Shown: positions 16,823 to 24,997 of the stretch, one piece after another | Layout of the letters: every line of letters begins with the position of its first letter | Numbering within the stretch: the stretch's first letter is position 1 | Origin: an uncultured Paracoccaceae bacterium | GTDB taxonomy: Bacteria; Pseudomonadota; Alphaproteobacteria; Rhodobacterales; Rhodobacteraceae | Assembly: GCA_937895435.1 (NCBI GenBank) | Contig: CALAXT010000023.1 | Span: 1-64,000 of the forward strand | Direction: 5' to 3' | DNA length: 64,000 nt | Program-made: the position numbers and the translations under genes | Notes under the pieces: model-generated | Told to the model about the DNA's origin: nothing | The model's input: only the letters and a program-made list of their open reading frames with translations | The model's database searches: none

Positions 16823-18127
16823 CTAGCGTTTCAGATTTGTGGTTTCTTGCAACATCTCATCCACGGTCTGAATAACCTTGGCATTCGACGAATAGGCCCG
16901 CTGTGTTTGGATTAGGCTGGTCAATTCGGTCGCAACATCGGTGGCCGATCCTTCACGGCTAAAGCCGGCCATTGCACCTGTCGGCCCCTGACCTGCATCC
17001 CACAAAAAGAACGGTCCGCTGTCACGCGAAATTGAAAACGCCTGATTTTCCATAGGGATCAGGCCATTTGGGTTGCGCACATCAACCACGGGTACCTTGT
17101 AAAGGGTACGCGTGAACCCGCCATCATAGGTGCCAATCAAATTGCCAACGGGATCAATTTCGACAGAAGAAAGCGACCCACCGGGTGAACCATCGCGCGT
17201 GATCGATGTTGGCAGAAAACTATCGCCAAGCTGTGTGATGCCAGCAGGGTCGCCAAGCTTACCAATATCAAGCGACATTGGGCCGCCCGCCACATCCAAA
17301 TCCAACAAACCTGTTTCAGCATCGTAGCTGTCGCCTGAAGCACTTGTCACAGAAAGCAGGGTTCCCCCCGCGCTGCGCGACTCATCAAACACAATCACAT
17401 AGCTGCCAATCGTGGCATCATCAGAGGCCGAGTCGGTGATCGTCATTGTCCAAGAGTTGGAGGAACCAGATGTTGGAACCGTCGGCACAAAAGTCACGCC
17501 AAGTCGCTCAGAGCTGCCCATATTGTCGAAATATTCGATCGAAAGAACTTGGCTTTCGCCGGTGGCACCTGCGGATGTGGCCGTCGACGGCAGGTTGACC
17601 CCAACGCCGATACGCGTGGTTGGGTTAGCCGCAATTTGGTTCAACGCAACAACAATTGGTTCTAGCCCATCAACAGTATCGCGCGGAAATTCAGGCACCG
17701 TCCCATCTGCATCAGCCGGCCAGCCCATCAGCACATGCCCCGATGGTGTGCGCAGGTATCCATCAGAATCAGGACGAAATGATCCAGTGGAAACCAACAA
17801 AAGATCATTTTGATCGGGGTTATTAGCCAATCCTGACAATTCCGTCACCGGCAGCATACCGCGCCCAGAGATCGAAATGTCGGTAGGGTTGCTGGTCGAA
17901 ATCAGCGATGAGCGCACATCGACCAACCGCCCCGTGGTTGCACGCACGCCACCCGCGGAAAAACCAACCCCCGTGCCTTCGCCAATGACCATATTTTGAA
18001 ATTCGGCCACCGCACGCTTATAGCCATAGGTCGAAGCGTTTGAGATATTATCAGAAATGGTTGCCAGTCGCGTGCCGTTACTGTTGAGGCCCGCAACGCC
18101 CGCGTTGAGTGATGATGAAATAGACAT
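16823..18127 (-). CDS. flgE: Flagellar hook protein FlgE
   Basis: Main subunit of the flagellar hook. The 434-residue protein has the axial N-terminus SSLNAGVAGLNSNGTRLATI with DNISNASTYGYKRA, a variable central region (about 90-350) and the C-terminus ELTSLIQTQRAYSSNAKVIQ. It is the first gene of the hook block. A TTAG-N7-TTAA CtrA-like site lies 53 bp upstream of its start codon (18180-18194), and the 110-bp gap to motB can hold its promoter. Confidence 0.94.
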   Translation of the reverse strand: MSISSSLNAGVAGLNSNGTRLATISDNISNASTYGYKRAVAEFQNMVIGEGTGVGFSAGGVRATTGRLVDVRSSLISTSNPTDISISGRGMLPVTELSGLANNPDQNDLLLVSTGSFRPDSDGYLRTPSGHVLMGWPADADGTVPEFPRDTVDGLEPIVVALNQIAANPTTRIGVGVNLPSTATSAGATGESQVLSIEYFDNMGSSERLGVTFVPTVPTSGSSNSWTMTITDSASDDATIGSYVIVFDESRSAGGTLLSVTSASGDSYDAETGLLDLDVAGGPMSLDIGKLGDPAGITQLGDSFLPTSITRDGSPGGSLSSVEIDPVGNLIGTYDGGFTRTLYKVPVVDVRNPNGLIPMENQAFSISRDSGPFFLWDAGQGPTGAMAGFSREGSATDVATELTSLIQTQRAYSSNAKVIQTVDEMLQETTNLKR

Positions 18128-18179
18128 GCGCCGCCTTTCTGCTGCATCCGATCTTTGGCACCATCATGACGGCCCTGTC

Positions 18180-18194
18180 TTAACGGCACCCTAA
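18180..18194 (-). promoter_or_regulatory. Candidate CtrA box upstream of flgE
   Basis: Read on the minus strand the site is TTAG-N7-TTAA, one base from the CtrA consensus TTAA-N7-TTAA, and lies 53 bp before the flgE start. CtrA controls flagellar genes in many alphaproteobacteria, which makes this location meaningful. No dedicated -10/-35 pair is obvious around it. Confidence 0.45.
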
Positions 18195-18237
18195 TAAGAT
18201 TGGCGTCTGCGGATATGCGCCAAAAACAATGCCAATC

Positions 18238-19086
18238 TCAGGTGTCCGAGCGCAGCAATATCAGCTCAATACGGTTGTTGCGCACCACACTGGGGTTCGC
18301 CACAGCAGGCTTGCGGTCAGCATAGCCTGTGACCCTTTCAACTCGGGCATCAGGAAATCCAATCTGGCTCAGCAATCCCCGAAAGGCCTGCGCCCGCGCG
18401 GACGATAAATCCCACACCGGGTTATCCATCAACACAATCGGATAGCTGCGCACATGACCATTGATCGCCACGCCATTCCGCACGACCCCAAAAACTTCTG
18501 CAATCATTTCAACAAGATCATTCAAAATTGGCAGCGGCTCAGCGGTTTCGACCTGAAACAGCGGTGCATCGTCCAAATCAAAAATTTCAACAATCAGCCC
18601 CTCGTCTGACACGCGTGTCACGATGTGGCGCAAAAGCTGCTCCATCGTGGGACTTTCCCCACCTTTGCGCAGCAAAACCTTTTCCAGCGACTCTAAGGTT
18701 TCCTTGGCGTCGGTGCCCGCTTCCTGCTCGCCCCGGTCGGCGGCACCAAATTCACCCTCACTTTTCTGACCCTCCATCGCAAAAAAATCTGACGCCCCAA
18801 TACCATTTCGGGCCAGCACCTCCTCTGCAAAGGTCGAATCACCTTGAAACATGCCGCTGCCCCCTGCCGATGCCCGGCTGACCGGAATGTCAGGGCTGAA
18901 ATAATCAGCGATACCTTTACGCTGTTTTTCCGTTGTGGCGTTTAACAGCCACATCAACATAAAAAACGCCATCATCGCCGTCACAAAATCAGCATAGGCC
19001 ACTTTCCATGCCCCGCCATGATGCCTCCCACCCGAGACCACTTTTTTGCGTTTGATTATGGTGGGGGTGGTTTTGGGTTCAGACAT
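18238..19086 (-). CDS. motB: Flagellar stator protein MotB
   Basis: The peptidoglycan-anchored half of the flagellar stator. The 282-residue protein has a basic cytoplasmic tail, one transmembrane helix (WKVAYADFVTAMMAFFMLMW) with the proton-binding Asp33, the plug-like region after it, a long acidic linker (about 90-130), and a C-terminal OmpA-like domain (DLSSARAQAFRGLL, RVTGYADRKP, NNRIELILL). No motA is adjacent. It lies upstream of flgE on the same strand and divergent from the PhnD-like gene. Confidence 0.93.
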   Translation of the reverse strand: MSEPKTTPTIIKRKKVVSGGRHHGGAWKVAYADFVTAMMAFFMLMWLLNATTEKQRKGIADYFSPDIPVSRASAGGSGMFQGDSTFAEEVLARNGIGASDFFAMEGQKSEGEFGAADRGEQEAGTDAKETLESLEKVLLRKGGESPTMEQLLRHIVTRVSDEGLIVEIFDLDDAPLFQVETAEPLPILNDLVEMIAEVFGVVRNGVAINGHVRSYPIVLMDNPVWDLSSARAQAFRGLLSQIGFPDARVERVTGYADRKPAVANPSVVRNNRIELILLRSDT

Positions 19087-19259
19087 GTCGGTGGTCCTTG
19101 ATGGGGCAAGGCTTCTTAACAGGCGGGGATGAAGCGTGGTTTAACGCGACAGCCGTTTTCTGGGCGAAACGACACAACCTGTCAGACCATGGCATTTTTG
19201 CGCGATTGTCGCTAAGCCACGGCAAATTTCCACCACGACGTTTCAGGATGATGTGCCAT

Positions 19260-20048
19260 ATGATCGCCACCCTGCCCATGTATGATTGGCCCCAGCATCA
19301 GCCACAAACAGATCGGCTGTGGCAGCTGATTGCCGAAGCCTTTGGCACAAAAACAGGCACACAACCGCCAGCCCAGCTCGCGCGTGGGGGCGATTTGATG
19401 GCACAGTGGCTTGCCCCTGATCTGCTGATTTCACAAACATGTGGTCTGCCCTATGTGCGCCATTTGCGTGGTCGGGTGGTACTGGTGGGTGGTGTCGATC
19501 ATGGGCTGCACGACACGCCAGCCGGATATTATTGTAGCCGGGTGATTGTGCATCAAGATTGCACTGCCGCCAGCTTGGCCGATCTTGCCGGGGCTCGGGT
19601 GGCATTTAACAGCACCGCCAGCCAATCTGGTGCGGCCGCTTTACGCTATATGATCGCCCCCTTGCGCAAAACGAGCCGTTTCTTTGGTGCTGAACTTGTA
19701 ACTGGCGCACACGCCGCATCGATAGACGCCGTGGCCGAAGGCCGGGCAGATGTCGCGGCAATTGATGCGGTCACTTGGGCAATGGCACAGCGCTATTTGC
19801 CACAAACCGCAAATTTGCGCGTTTTGCTCAGCACGCCGCCCACGGCCGGTTTGCCGCTGATCACCGCGCTAAACAGCCCGGCCGGTGCCCTTTTTTGGGC
19901 GCTTGATCAAGCGCTGCAGATGATTGGGCCAGAGGCCCGCAACCAGTTGATGATGCAGGGCATGGTTGCGCGATCAGATTCAGATTATGACCTGATCGCC
20001 ATGCGCGATGCCCAGTGTCAGGCAAGCGGCCTGTCAGACCTTATATGA
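19260..20048 (+). CDS. PhnD-like solute-binding-fold protein without signal peptide
   Basis: A 262-residue protein of the phosphate/phosphonate-binding (PhnD, NMT1-like) periplasmic binding fold. Recognisable blocks are LPMYDWPQ near the start, LLISQTCGLPYVRHL, LADLAGARVAFNSTASQSG and AEGRADVAAIDAVTWAMA. No signal peptide is present from this start, and no permease or ATPase is nearby, so it may be a cytoplasmic sensor rather than a transporter component. Upstream in-frame ATGs at 19248, 19251 and 19098 exist; I chose 19260 because relatives begin with MIA-LPMYD. Ligand unknown. Confidence 0.75.
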   Translation: MIATLPMYDWPQHQPQTDRLWQLIAEAFGTKTGTQPPAQLARGGDLMAQWLAPDLLISQTCGLPYVRHLRGRVVLVGGVDHGLHDTPAGYYCSRVIVHQDCTAASLADLAGARVAFNSTASQSGAAALRYMIAPLRKTSRFFGAELVTGAHAASIDAVAEGRADVAAIDAVTWAMAQRYLPQTANLRVLLSTPPTAGLPLITALNSPAGALFWALDQALQMIGPEARNQLMMQGMVARSDSDYDLIAMRDAQCQASGLSDLI

Positions 20049-20124
20049 TCCACAGCCAACGCGGCTTGAAAGACCAGAGCCGAGTCGCTAGACGACCGAT
20101 GATCACAAAAGGGCCGCACAAAAC

Positions 20125-20781
20125 ATGGATTTCTTTTCATCCGAAATGATGTCGGCGCTTTTTCAGGTGATCACAATTGATCTGGTGCTGGCAGGTGACA
20201 ACGCAATCGTCATAGGTCTTGCCGCAGCGGGCCTGCCAAAGGCCCAGCGCGCACGTGCCATTTTGATAGGAATTTTGGCCGCCACCTTGCTGCGGATCAT
20301 CTTTGCCCTGCTGACAACAAAGCTGATGGCCATCACAGGTCTGTTGCTGGCGGGGGGTATTTTGTTGCTGTGGGTCTGCTGGAAAATGTGGCGCGAACTG
20401 CGCGCAGACCATGCTGATGACACCCTAATTGCCGCCGAGGCAATGAGCGGCCAGGACTTGAACGCCGATGGCACCATCGCCGGCGGGGCGCCACAAAAAA
20501 CATTTCGTCAAGCAGCGTTGCAAATCGTGATTGCCGATTTGTCGATGTCGCTCGACAATGTTTTGGCCGTTGCAGGGGCCGCGCGCGAACACCCAGAGGT
20601 TTTGATTTTTGGTCTGGCCCTATCGATCGCCCTAATGGGATTGGCGGCCAGTTTCATTGCCCAACTGTTGAATCGTCATCGCTGGATCGCCTATCTGGGA
20701 CTGGTGATTATTTTATATGTGGCCCTTGAAATGATCTGGCGCGGTTATCACGAGGTCGCCCCACAGCTGTTGGGGGCCTAA
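20125..20781 (+). CDS. TerC/YjbE-family integral membrane protein
   Basis: A 218-residue membrane protein of the TerC superfamily, proposed to export or handle metal ions such as manganese. It has about seven helices and the two family signatures, VLAGDNAIVIGLA (about residues 20-32) and ADLSMSLDNVLAVAGAA (about 135-150), each with an intramembrane Asp-Asn. A hydrophilic loop of about 35 residues separates the two halves. It stands alone; metal specificity cannot be read from sequence, and no yybP-ykoY-type leader is visible in the 76-bp gap before it. Confidence 0.85.
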   Translation: MDFFSSEMMSALFQVITIDLVLAGDNAIVIGLAAAGLPKAQRARAILIGILAATLLRIIFALLTTKLMAITGLLLAGGILLLWVCWKMWRELRADHADDTLIAAEAMSGQDLNADGTIAGGAPQKTFRQAALQIVIADLSMSLDNVLAVAGAAREHPEVLIFGLALSIALMGLAASFIAQLLNRHRWIAYLGLVIILYVALEMIWRGYHEVAPQLLGA

Positions 20782-20958
20782 AGCCCACAGGCCCTCGGTA
20801 AACGTTGGGCTAACAGCTCTCTAAAAATCGATGTAAATGATTGAATTTTTTTAGAAAATTTCAAAATAAACGCCCAAATTCTGCCACAAATTGGCGAGCA
20901 TTTCTTAACCCTGTTCCCCGCACCTTTCTGCCGCAACCCCGGCCCAAAGGAGCGGCGC

Positions 20959-23082
20959 GTGACCCAGTTGAATTTTCAAACCACCTATTACTTTGAACCG
21001 CTCAGCCAAGCCGGCACACTGCTTGATTTGAGCGTGTCACAAGACGCTCAGGGCCTGACCTTACAGGGCTATCGGTCAGACACAGGCCAAACGATCAGCT
21101 TTGCCATTGATGATGATGGCCGTTTGCAGCCCACCACCATCTCAGTGGCCAGCACTGCGCCCAGCCTGCCGATTTCACCCCAAGATCTGCGCGCGGTCTC
21201 TGCGGTGTTGGGCGACAATATGGCACAGATTTCGGACAGCCTTATCATCGCGCAACCAGGCAATAGCCTGGCCGCGCGCGGTGCTATACTGCCGTCAACA
21301 GTTTCAGCTATAGCGGCCGCCCCCAACGCCACCGGGTCGCTGTTGTTTACACTTGAGCCAGATCTTGGCACGCTCAGCAGCTTTCACAGCAATGCCGATG
21401 GCACCTTGAGGGTTGCAGATCAGATGCAGGCTGGTGATGACCTGCCCCTGACCCGCCCCACCCAAATCGAAACGCTGCAGCTGGGCGGGCAAATCTTTTT
21501 GGTGGTGGGTGCGGAAGGCAGCGGGACATTAAGCGTGCTGTCGGTCGACAGCGCTGGCAACATGGAACTCTGTGATCATGTGATAGACACGCGCGCCACA
21601 CGCTTTGCCAACACGCACAGCTTGCAAACCTTTAGCGTTGGTGATCGCGGCTATGTGATGGCCTCGGGCAATGATGATGGGTTGACCCTGTTTGCCCTGT
21701 TGCCCGGTGGGCGATTGCTGGCACTCTCAACGCTGGCCGATACCGAAGCCATGGCCTTGGCCAATATTTCTGCTCTTACCGCCCGCACCACGTCCGAGGG
21801 CGCAACAATTTATGCTGCCTCGGCGTCTGAGCCGGGGCTTAGCCAATTTCAGTTGGATCTAAGCTCCAACGGCGCAGTGGTGCCGGGCGGAACACGCGGC
21901 GACAGGCTGCGGGGCGGTCATCATGACGATATCTTGGATGGTGGGGGGGGCAATGACAGGCTTTTTGGCCGCGGCGGCAACGATATTTTAATGGATGGCG
22001 CTGGAAAAGATCTGCTGTGGGGTGGCGCAGGCGCGGATGTGTTTGTCTTTTCGTATGATGCCCAACACGACCGGGTCAAAGACTATACCCCCGGCGTTGA
22101 CCGGCTAGATTTATCCGCTTTTCCATTGCTGCAAACCGCAGCGCAATTGCAAATCACCCCGACAAAAACCGGGGCAATCCTGTCCTATGGCGCGGAACAG
22201 ATCACAATCACCAGCCACGACCGCACACCGCTGAGTGCCGATGATTTCACCACAGATTCCATCTTGAACGTGTCACGCCCCACGCTGCCTGGGTCAGCCA
22301 TAACCGGTGATGCGGCGGCAGATGGGTTATCGCTGCGCGGCACGGCAGGGGCTGATTTGATGCTGGGGGGGGCTGGCCATGATGTGTTTTATTCCTCAGC
22401 CGGGTTTGACAGCTATCTGGGCCAAGCGGGCCAAGACACGATGATTTTCAGCTGGGCTGAGGGCCGGGTTGGGTTGGACCTGGCGCGGCCCGAGCACAAT
22501 TTTGGCGCAGCCAAAGGGGACAGTTTCGATGCGATCGAGATCTTTCGGGCCAGCCCCCGCAAAGACAAGATGTCAGGCGATAGCGCAGCCAATGTCTTTC
22601 AGGGTGGCAGCGGCGCAGATGTGCTGAACGGGCGAAATGGCGCCGATACATTGCAGGGCGGCAACGGCGCAGATCGTTTGCTCGGGGGCAAAGGTGCAGA
22701 TCAGTTACTGGGCGGGGCCGGGGCCGATAAGCTGACTGGGGGCGCCGGCCATGATCAGCTGATCGGTGGCAACGGGGCTGACAGATTCATTTTCACACGC
22801 AAATCTGACAGCCCAGCCGGCAAATACACTGACACGATCACCGATTTCAGCCGCGCCCAAGGCGACAAGATTGATCTGTCAGCCCTTATGCCAAAGAACA
22901 TGCCCGACCTGTTTTGGGCAGGTAAAACCACATTTGACGGCCACATAGGCATGGTTCGGTGGGAAAACTCAGGCCCCATGGAAACCCATGTTGCCATTGA
23001 CATGAATGGAAATGGGCAGGCCGATTTTCAGCTGGTTGTTCAGGGCAGCAATAAGTTGATCGCCTCTGATTTTTTGCTGTAG
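20959..23082 (+). CDS. RTX calcium-binding exoprotein
   Basis: A 707-residue protein likely exported by a type I secretion system. The first 300 residues lack repeats of the RTX type and show loose periodic blocks (for example LFTLEPDLGTLSSFHSN, LSVLSVDSAGNMEL, LTLFALLPGGRLLALST) that suggest a beta-propeller-like domain. GGxGxDxL nonapeptide clusters lie at about residues 311-360, 450-475 and 540-615 and should fold into calcium-bound beta-rolls. There is no N-terminal signal peptide. It begins with GTG after AAAGGAGCGGCGC. No hlyB/hlyD/tolC homologues are in the window. Target and activity unknown. Confidence 0.82.
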   Translation: MTQLNFQTTYYFEPLSQAGTLLDLSVSQDAQGLTLQGYRSDTGQTISFAIDDDGRLQPTTISVASTAPSLPISPQDLRAVSAVLGDNMAQISDSLIIAQPGNSLAARGAILPSTVSAIAAAPNATGSLLFTLEPDLGTLSSFHSNADGTLRVADQMQAGDDLPLTRPTQIETLQLGGQIFLVVGAEGSGTLSVLSVDSAGNMELCDHVIDTRATRFANTHSLQTFSVGDRGYVMASGNDDGLTLFALLPGGRLLALSTLADTEAMALANISALTARTTSEGATIYAASASEPGLSQFQLDLSSNGAVVPGGTRGDRLRGGHHDDILDGGGGNDRLFGRGGNDILMDGAGKDLLWGGAGADVFVFSYDAQHDRVKDYTPGVDRLDLSAFPLLQTAAQLQITPTKTGAILSYGAEQITITSHDRTPLSADDFTTDSILNVSRPTLPGSAITGDAAADGLSLRGTAGADLMLGGAGHDVFYSSAGFDSYLGQAGQDTMIFSWAEGRVGLDLARPEHNFGAAKGDSFDAIEIFRASPRKDKMSGDSAANVFQGGSGADVLNGRNGADTLQGGNGADRLLGGKGADQLLGGAGADKLTGGAGHDQLIGGNGADRFIFTRKSDSPAGKYTDTITDFSRAQGDKIDLSALMPKNMPDLFWAGKTTFDGHIGMVRWENSGPMETHVAIDMNGNGQADFQLVVQGSNKLIASDFLL

Positions 23083-23110
23083 CCTTGGCGATGGCCCTTT
23101 GTCAGATCGC

Positions 23111-24280
23111 TCAGATCGCCCGGATCGTGTCGCCCGGCATAAGCATCGGGCACAGCTCAACCCGCGTTTCAGCCACCGGCGCCCCCGCAGCACGCTGCAC
23201 GATCATCTGGGCCGCCAACCGCCCAATCTCCAACCGCCCCGCATCCATCGTGGCCAGTCGGCGCGGCAACCCCTCTAACAGATCAACACCATTGAAACCC
23301 GCCAGACCCAGCTTGCCCGGAACGTCGATGCCCTGTTCCAAACACCACAACAACCCACCCGCACCAATCAAATCATTAGAGAAGTACAGAAAATCCAGAT
23401 CATGCCCGCGCGCCAGAATGTCGCGCGTCATCTCACGCCCTTTGCGCAGCGCCGAGCCACCAGAATAGAATTCACGGTCTTGCAGCTGCAAACCTGCCTC
23501 TTGCAGCCCAGCTTCAAATCCTTGCAAACGTTTGCGGGCACGATGGTCATTGGGCATCATCGATCCTAAAAACCCAATCCGGCGATAGCCTGCAGCCACG
23601 ATCGCACGCGCCATTTCACGGCCCGCGCGCAAGTGCGAAATACCAACGGCACAGTCAATATGTGGGCCATCCACATCCATAATCTCAACAATCGGGATGC
23701 CAGAATTGCCCAACATCGCGTGCGCCGCATCCGTATGTTCTAAGCCTGCCAAAATTACACCCGATGGCCGCCAAGATAGCATTTCGTAAAGAACAGCCTC
23801 TTCGCGGGCAGGATCGTAATGCGTCACACCAACCACGGGCTGCAAATCGCTGCCCTCTAACCCATCTGAAATGCCCGTCATCACATCGGGAAAGACCATG
23901 TTGGACAGCGAAGGAATAATGACCGCCACCAAATTAACCCGCTGGCTGGCCAAAGCCCCGGCAATTTTATTGGGCACATAGCCAAGCCGCTTAGCCGCAT
24001 CCAACACCCGCGCGCGGGTCCGGTCAGACACATCACCGCGATTGCGCAACACCCGGCTCACCGTCATTTCACTGACCCCAGATGCCTCTGAGACGTCGCG
24101 CAACGTCAGAGGCCGATGTGGCGGCTGACCTGTGGGCGCCAAAGCATGCGGGTCAGCCAAATTGGGGGGAGCAAGGGGCGGCTTGGTCAATCGGTCCTCA
24201 TGCGTAATGGGTGTGCGTGCTGCATACAACGCATTTACCAACTTGTCCAAACCTGATGCCATCACGTTTCGGCCCTGCAT
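23111..24280 (-). CDS. LacI-family transcriptional regulator
   Basis: A 389-residue repressor-type protein: a helix-turn-helix at about 59-80 (LTLRDVSEASGVSEMTVSRV) and a periplasmic-binding-protein-like sensor domain with LVAVIIPSLSNMVFPDVM and IGFLGSMMPNDHRARKRLQGF. It resembles gluconate-type GntR regulators. The HTH is normally within the first 10 residues; here about 58 residues precede it, so the real start may be further in, or the extension is real. Possible starts are ATG 24280, ATG 24262 and a TTG at 24289. No sugar genes are adjacent, so its target is unknown. Confidence 0.85.
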   Translation of the reverse strand: MQGRNVMASGLDKLVNALYAARTPITHEDRLTKPPLAPPNLADPHALAPTGQPPHRPLTLRDVSEASGVSEMTVSRVLRNRGDVSDRTRARVLDAAKRLGYVPNKIAGALASQRVNLVAVIIPSLSNMVFPDVMTGISDGLEGSDLQPVVGVTHYDPAREEAVLYEMLSWRPSGVILAGLEHTDAAHAMLGNSGIPIVEIMDVDGPHIDCAVGISHLRAGREMARAIVAAGYRRIGFLGSMMPNDHRARKRLQGFEAGLQEAGLQLQDREFYSGGSALRKGREMTRDILARGHDLDFLYFSNDLIGAGGLLWCLEQGIDVPGKLGLAGFNGVDLLEGLPRRLATMDAGRLEIGRLAAQMIVQRAAGAPVAETRVELCPMLMPGDTIRAI

Positions 24281-24362
24281 TTTTGCCAAATCAGTGGCGA
24301 TTGACCATGCAGCCTTGCAAAATTGTCCAATTTACCGCAACAACACCCCCACGGCTCTGGCT

Positions 24363-24439
24363 GGCCCCGTGGCTCAACTGGATAGAGCAGCCCCCTCCTA
24401 AGGGGCAGGTTACAGGTTCAAGTCCTGTCGGGGTCACCA
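24363..24439 (+). tRNA. tRNA-Arg (CCT anticodon)
   Basis: A complete 77-nt cloverleaf including the encoded CCA end. The acceptor stem GGCCCCG pairs with CGGGGTC (one G-U), the D arm is GCTC/GAGC, the anticodon stem GCCCC/GGGGC encloses a loop CTCCTAA giving anticodon CCT (24397-24399), and the T arm contains GGTTCAAGTCC. It decodes AGG. No integrase or repeated 3' end is seen beside it. Confidence 0.95.
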
Positions 24440-24564
24440 TTTTTGCTTTTTATTCAGATTTTAGGGCAAACTATTGCCAAATTTTTTGAACACCCGCGCA
24501 TGTTTGGTCAGATGTTAACCAAAGCGCAGATCATTTTTGAAATATCAAAACCAGACCATAAGCG

Positions 24565-24583
24565 TTAGCGCAGCGTTAACCAT
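24565..24583 (+). promoter_or_regulatory. Candidate CtrA box upstream of the ribbon-helix-helix-like gene
   Basis: TTAG-N7-TTAA runs into CCAT, giving TTAACCAT, an octamer also described as a CtrA motif in Caulobacter. A further GTTAACC half-site lies at 24514-24520. The box is 71 bp before the preferred start of the next gene. This is the best CtrA-like match in the window. Confidence 0.45.
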
Positions 24584-24654
24584 TGCCCGATAGCAACACG
24601 GGAACGGTGAGACACGTAAATGCAGCGTGTGCTCTGGCAACAATGGATTGGTCC

Positions 24655-24903
24655 ATGGCGACGCGCATAACTATTTCATCGGAACTTATTGAAACGGTGA
24701 AGAAACATGTTTTCTTTGAAACACGTGCAGATCTGAACAACTTTGTCCAAGATGCGTTGCAAACCTATATCAGCCTTGGCACGATGACCGCCCAAGGCCA
24801 TCTGCTTTACATGCAAAGGACAGATTGCACAGGTATGCCCTTGCAACGCTTGCGTCTGCCACTGCACCCAGAATCTGACCTGACCGACGGTTCAGACGCA
24901 TAG
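24655..24903 (+). CDS. Small ribbon-helix-helix-like protein
   Basis: An 82-residue protein. Its N-terminal half (RITISSELIETVKKH, then TRADLNNFVQDALQTYI) follows the CopG/MetJ ribbon-helix-helix pattern: a short beta strand, a helix, a turn and a second helix. The C-terminal 40 residues match nothing I recognise. It is a standalone gene without a toxin partner. In-frame starts at ATG 24655, ATG 24643 and TTG 24583 are possible; I chose 24655 because the RHH strand begins three residues later. No clear ribosome binding site is present. It may be a small DNA-binding regulator. Confidence 0.55.
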   Translation: MATRITISSELIETVKKHVFFETRADLNNFVQDALQTYISLGTMTAQGHLLYMQRTDCTGMPLQRLRLPLHPESDLTDGSDA

Positions 24904-24997
24904 GTCTGCCGCAAAACGCCCCAGAGGTGCCGCGTGGCTCTGGCCTTTACCAACAACACCCTCCTAGAGTGGCGGCATCCCAAAACAGGAGCCTGCC

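Noticed and set aside
23111-24280. LacI-type regulator as the controller of the PLP lyase trio
   Set aside because: A tRNA and an unrelated gene lie between, the genes are on opposite strands, and I see no shared operator.
24363-24439. tRNA-Arg as an integration site of a mobile element
   Set aside because: No integrase, no repeated tRNA 3' end and no change in gene character on either side.
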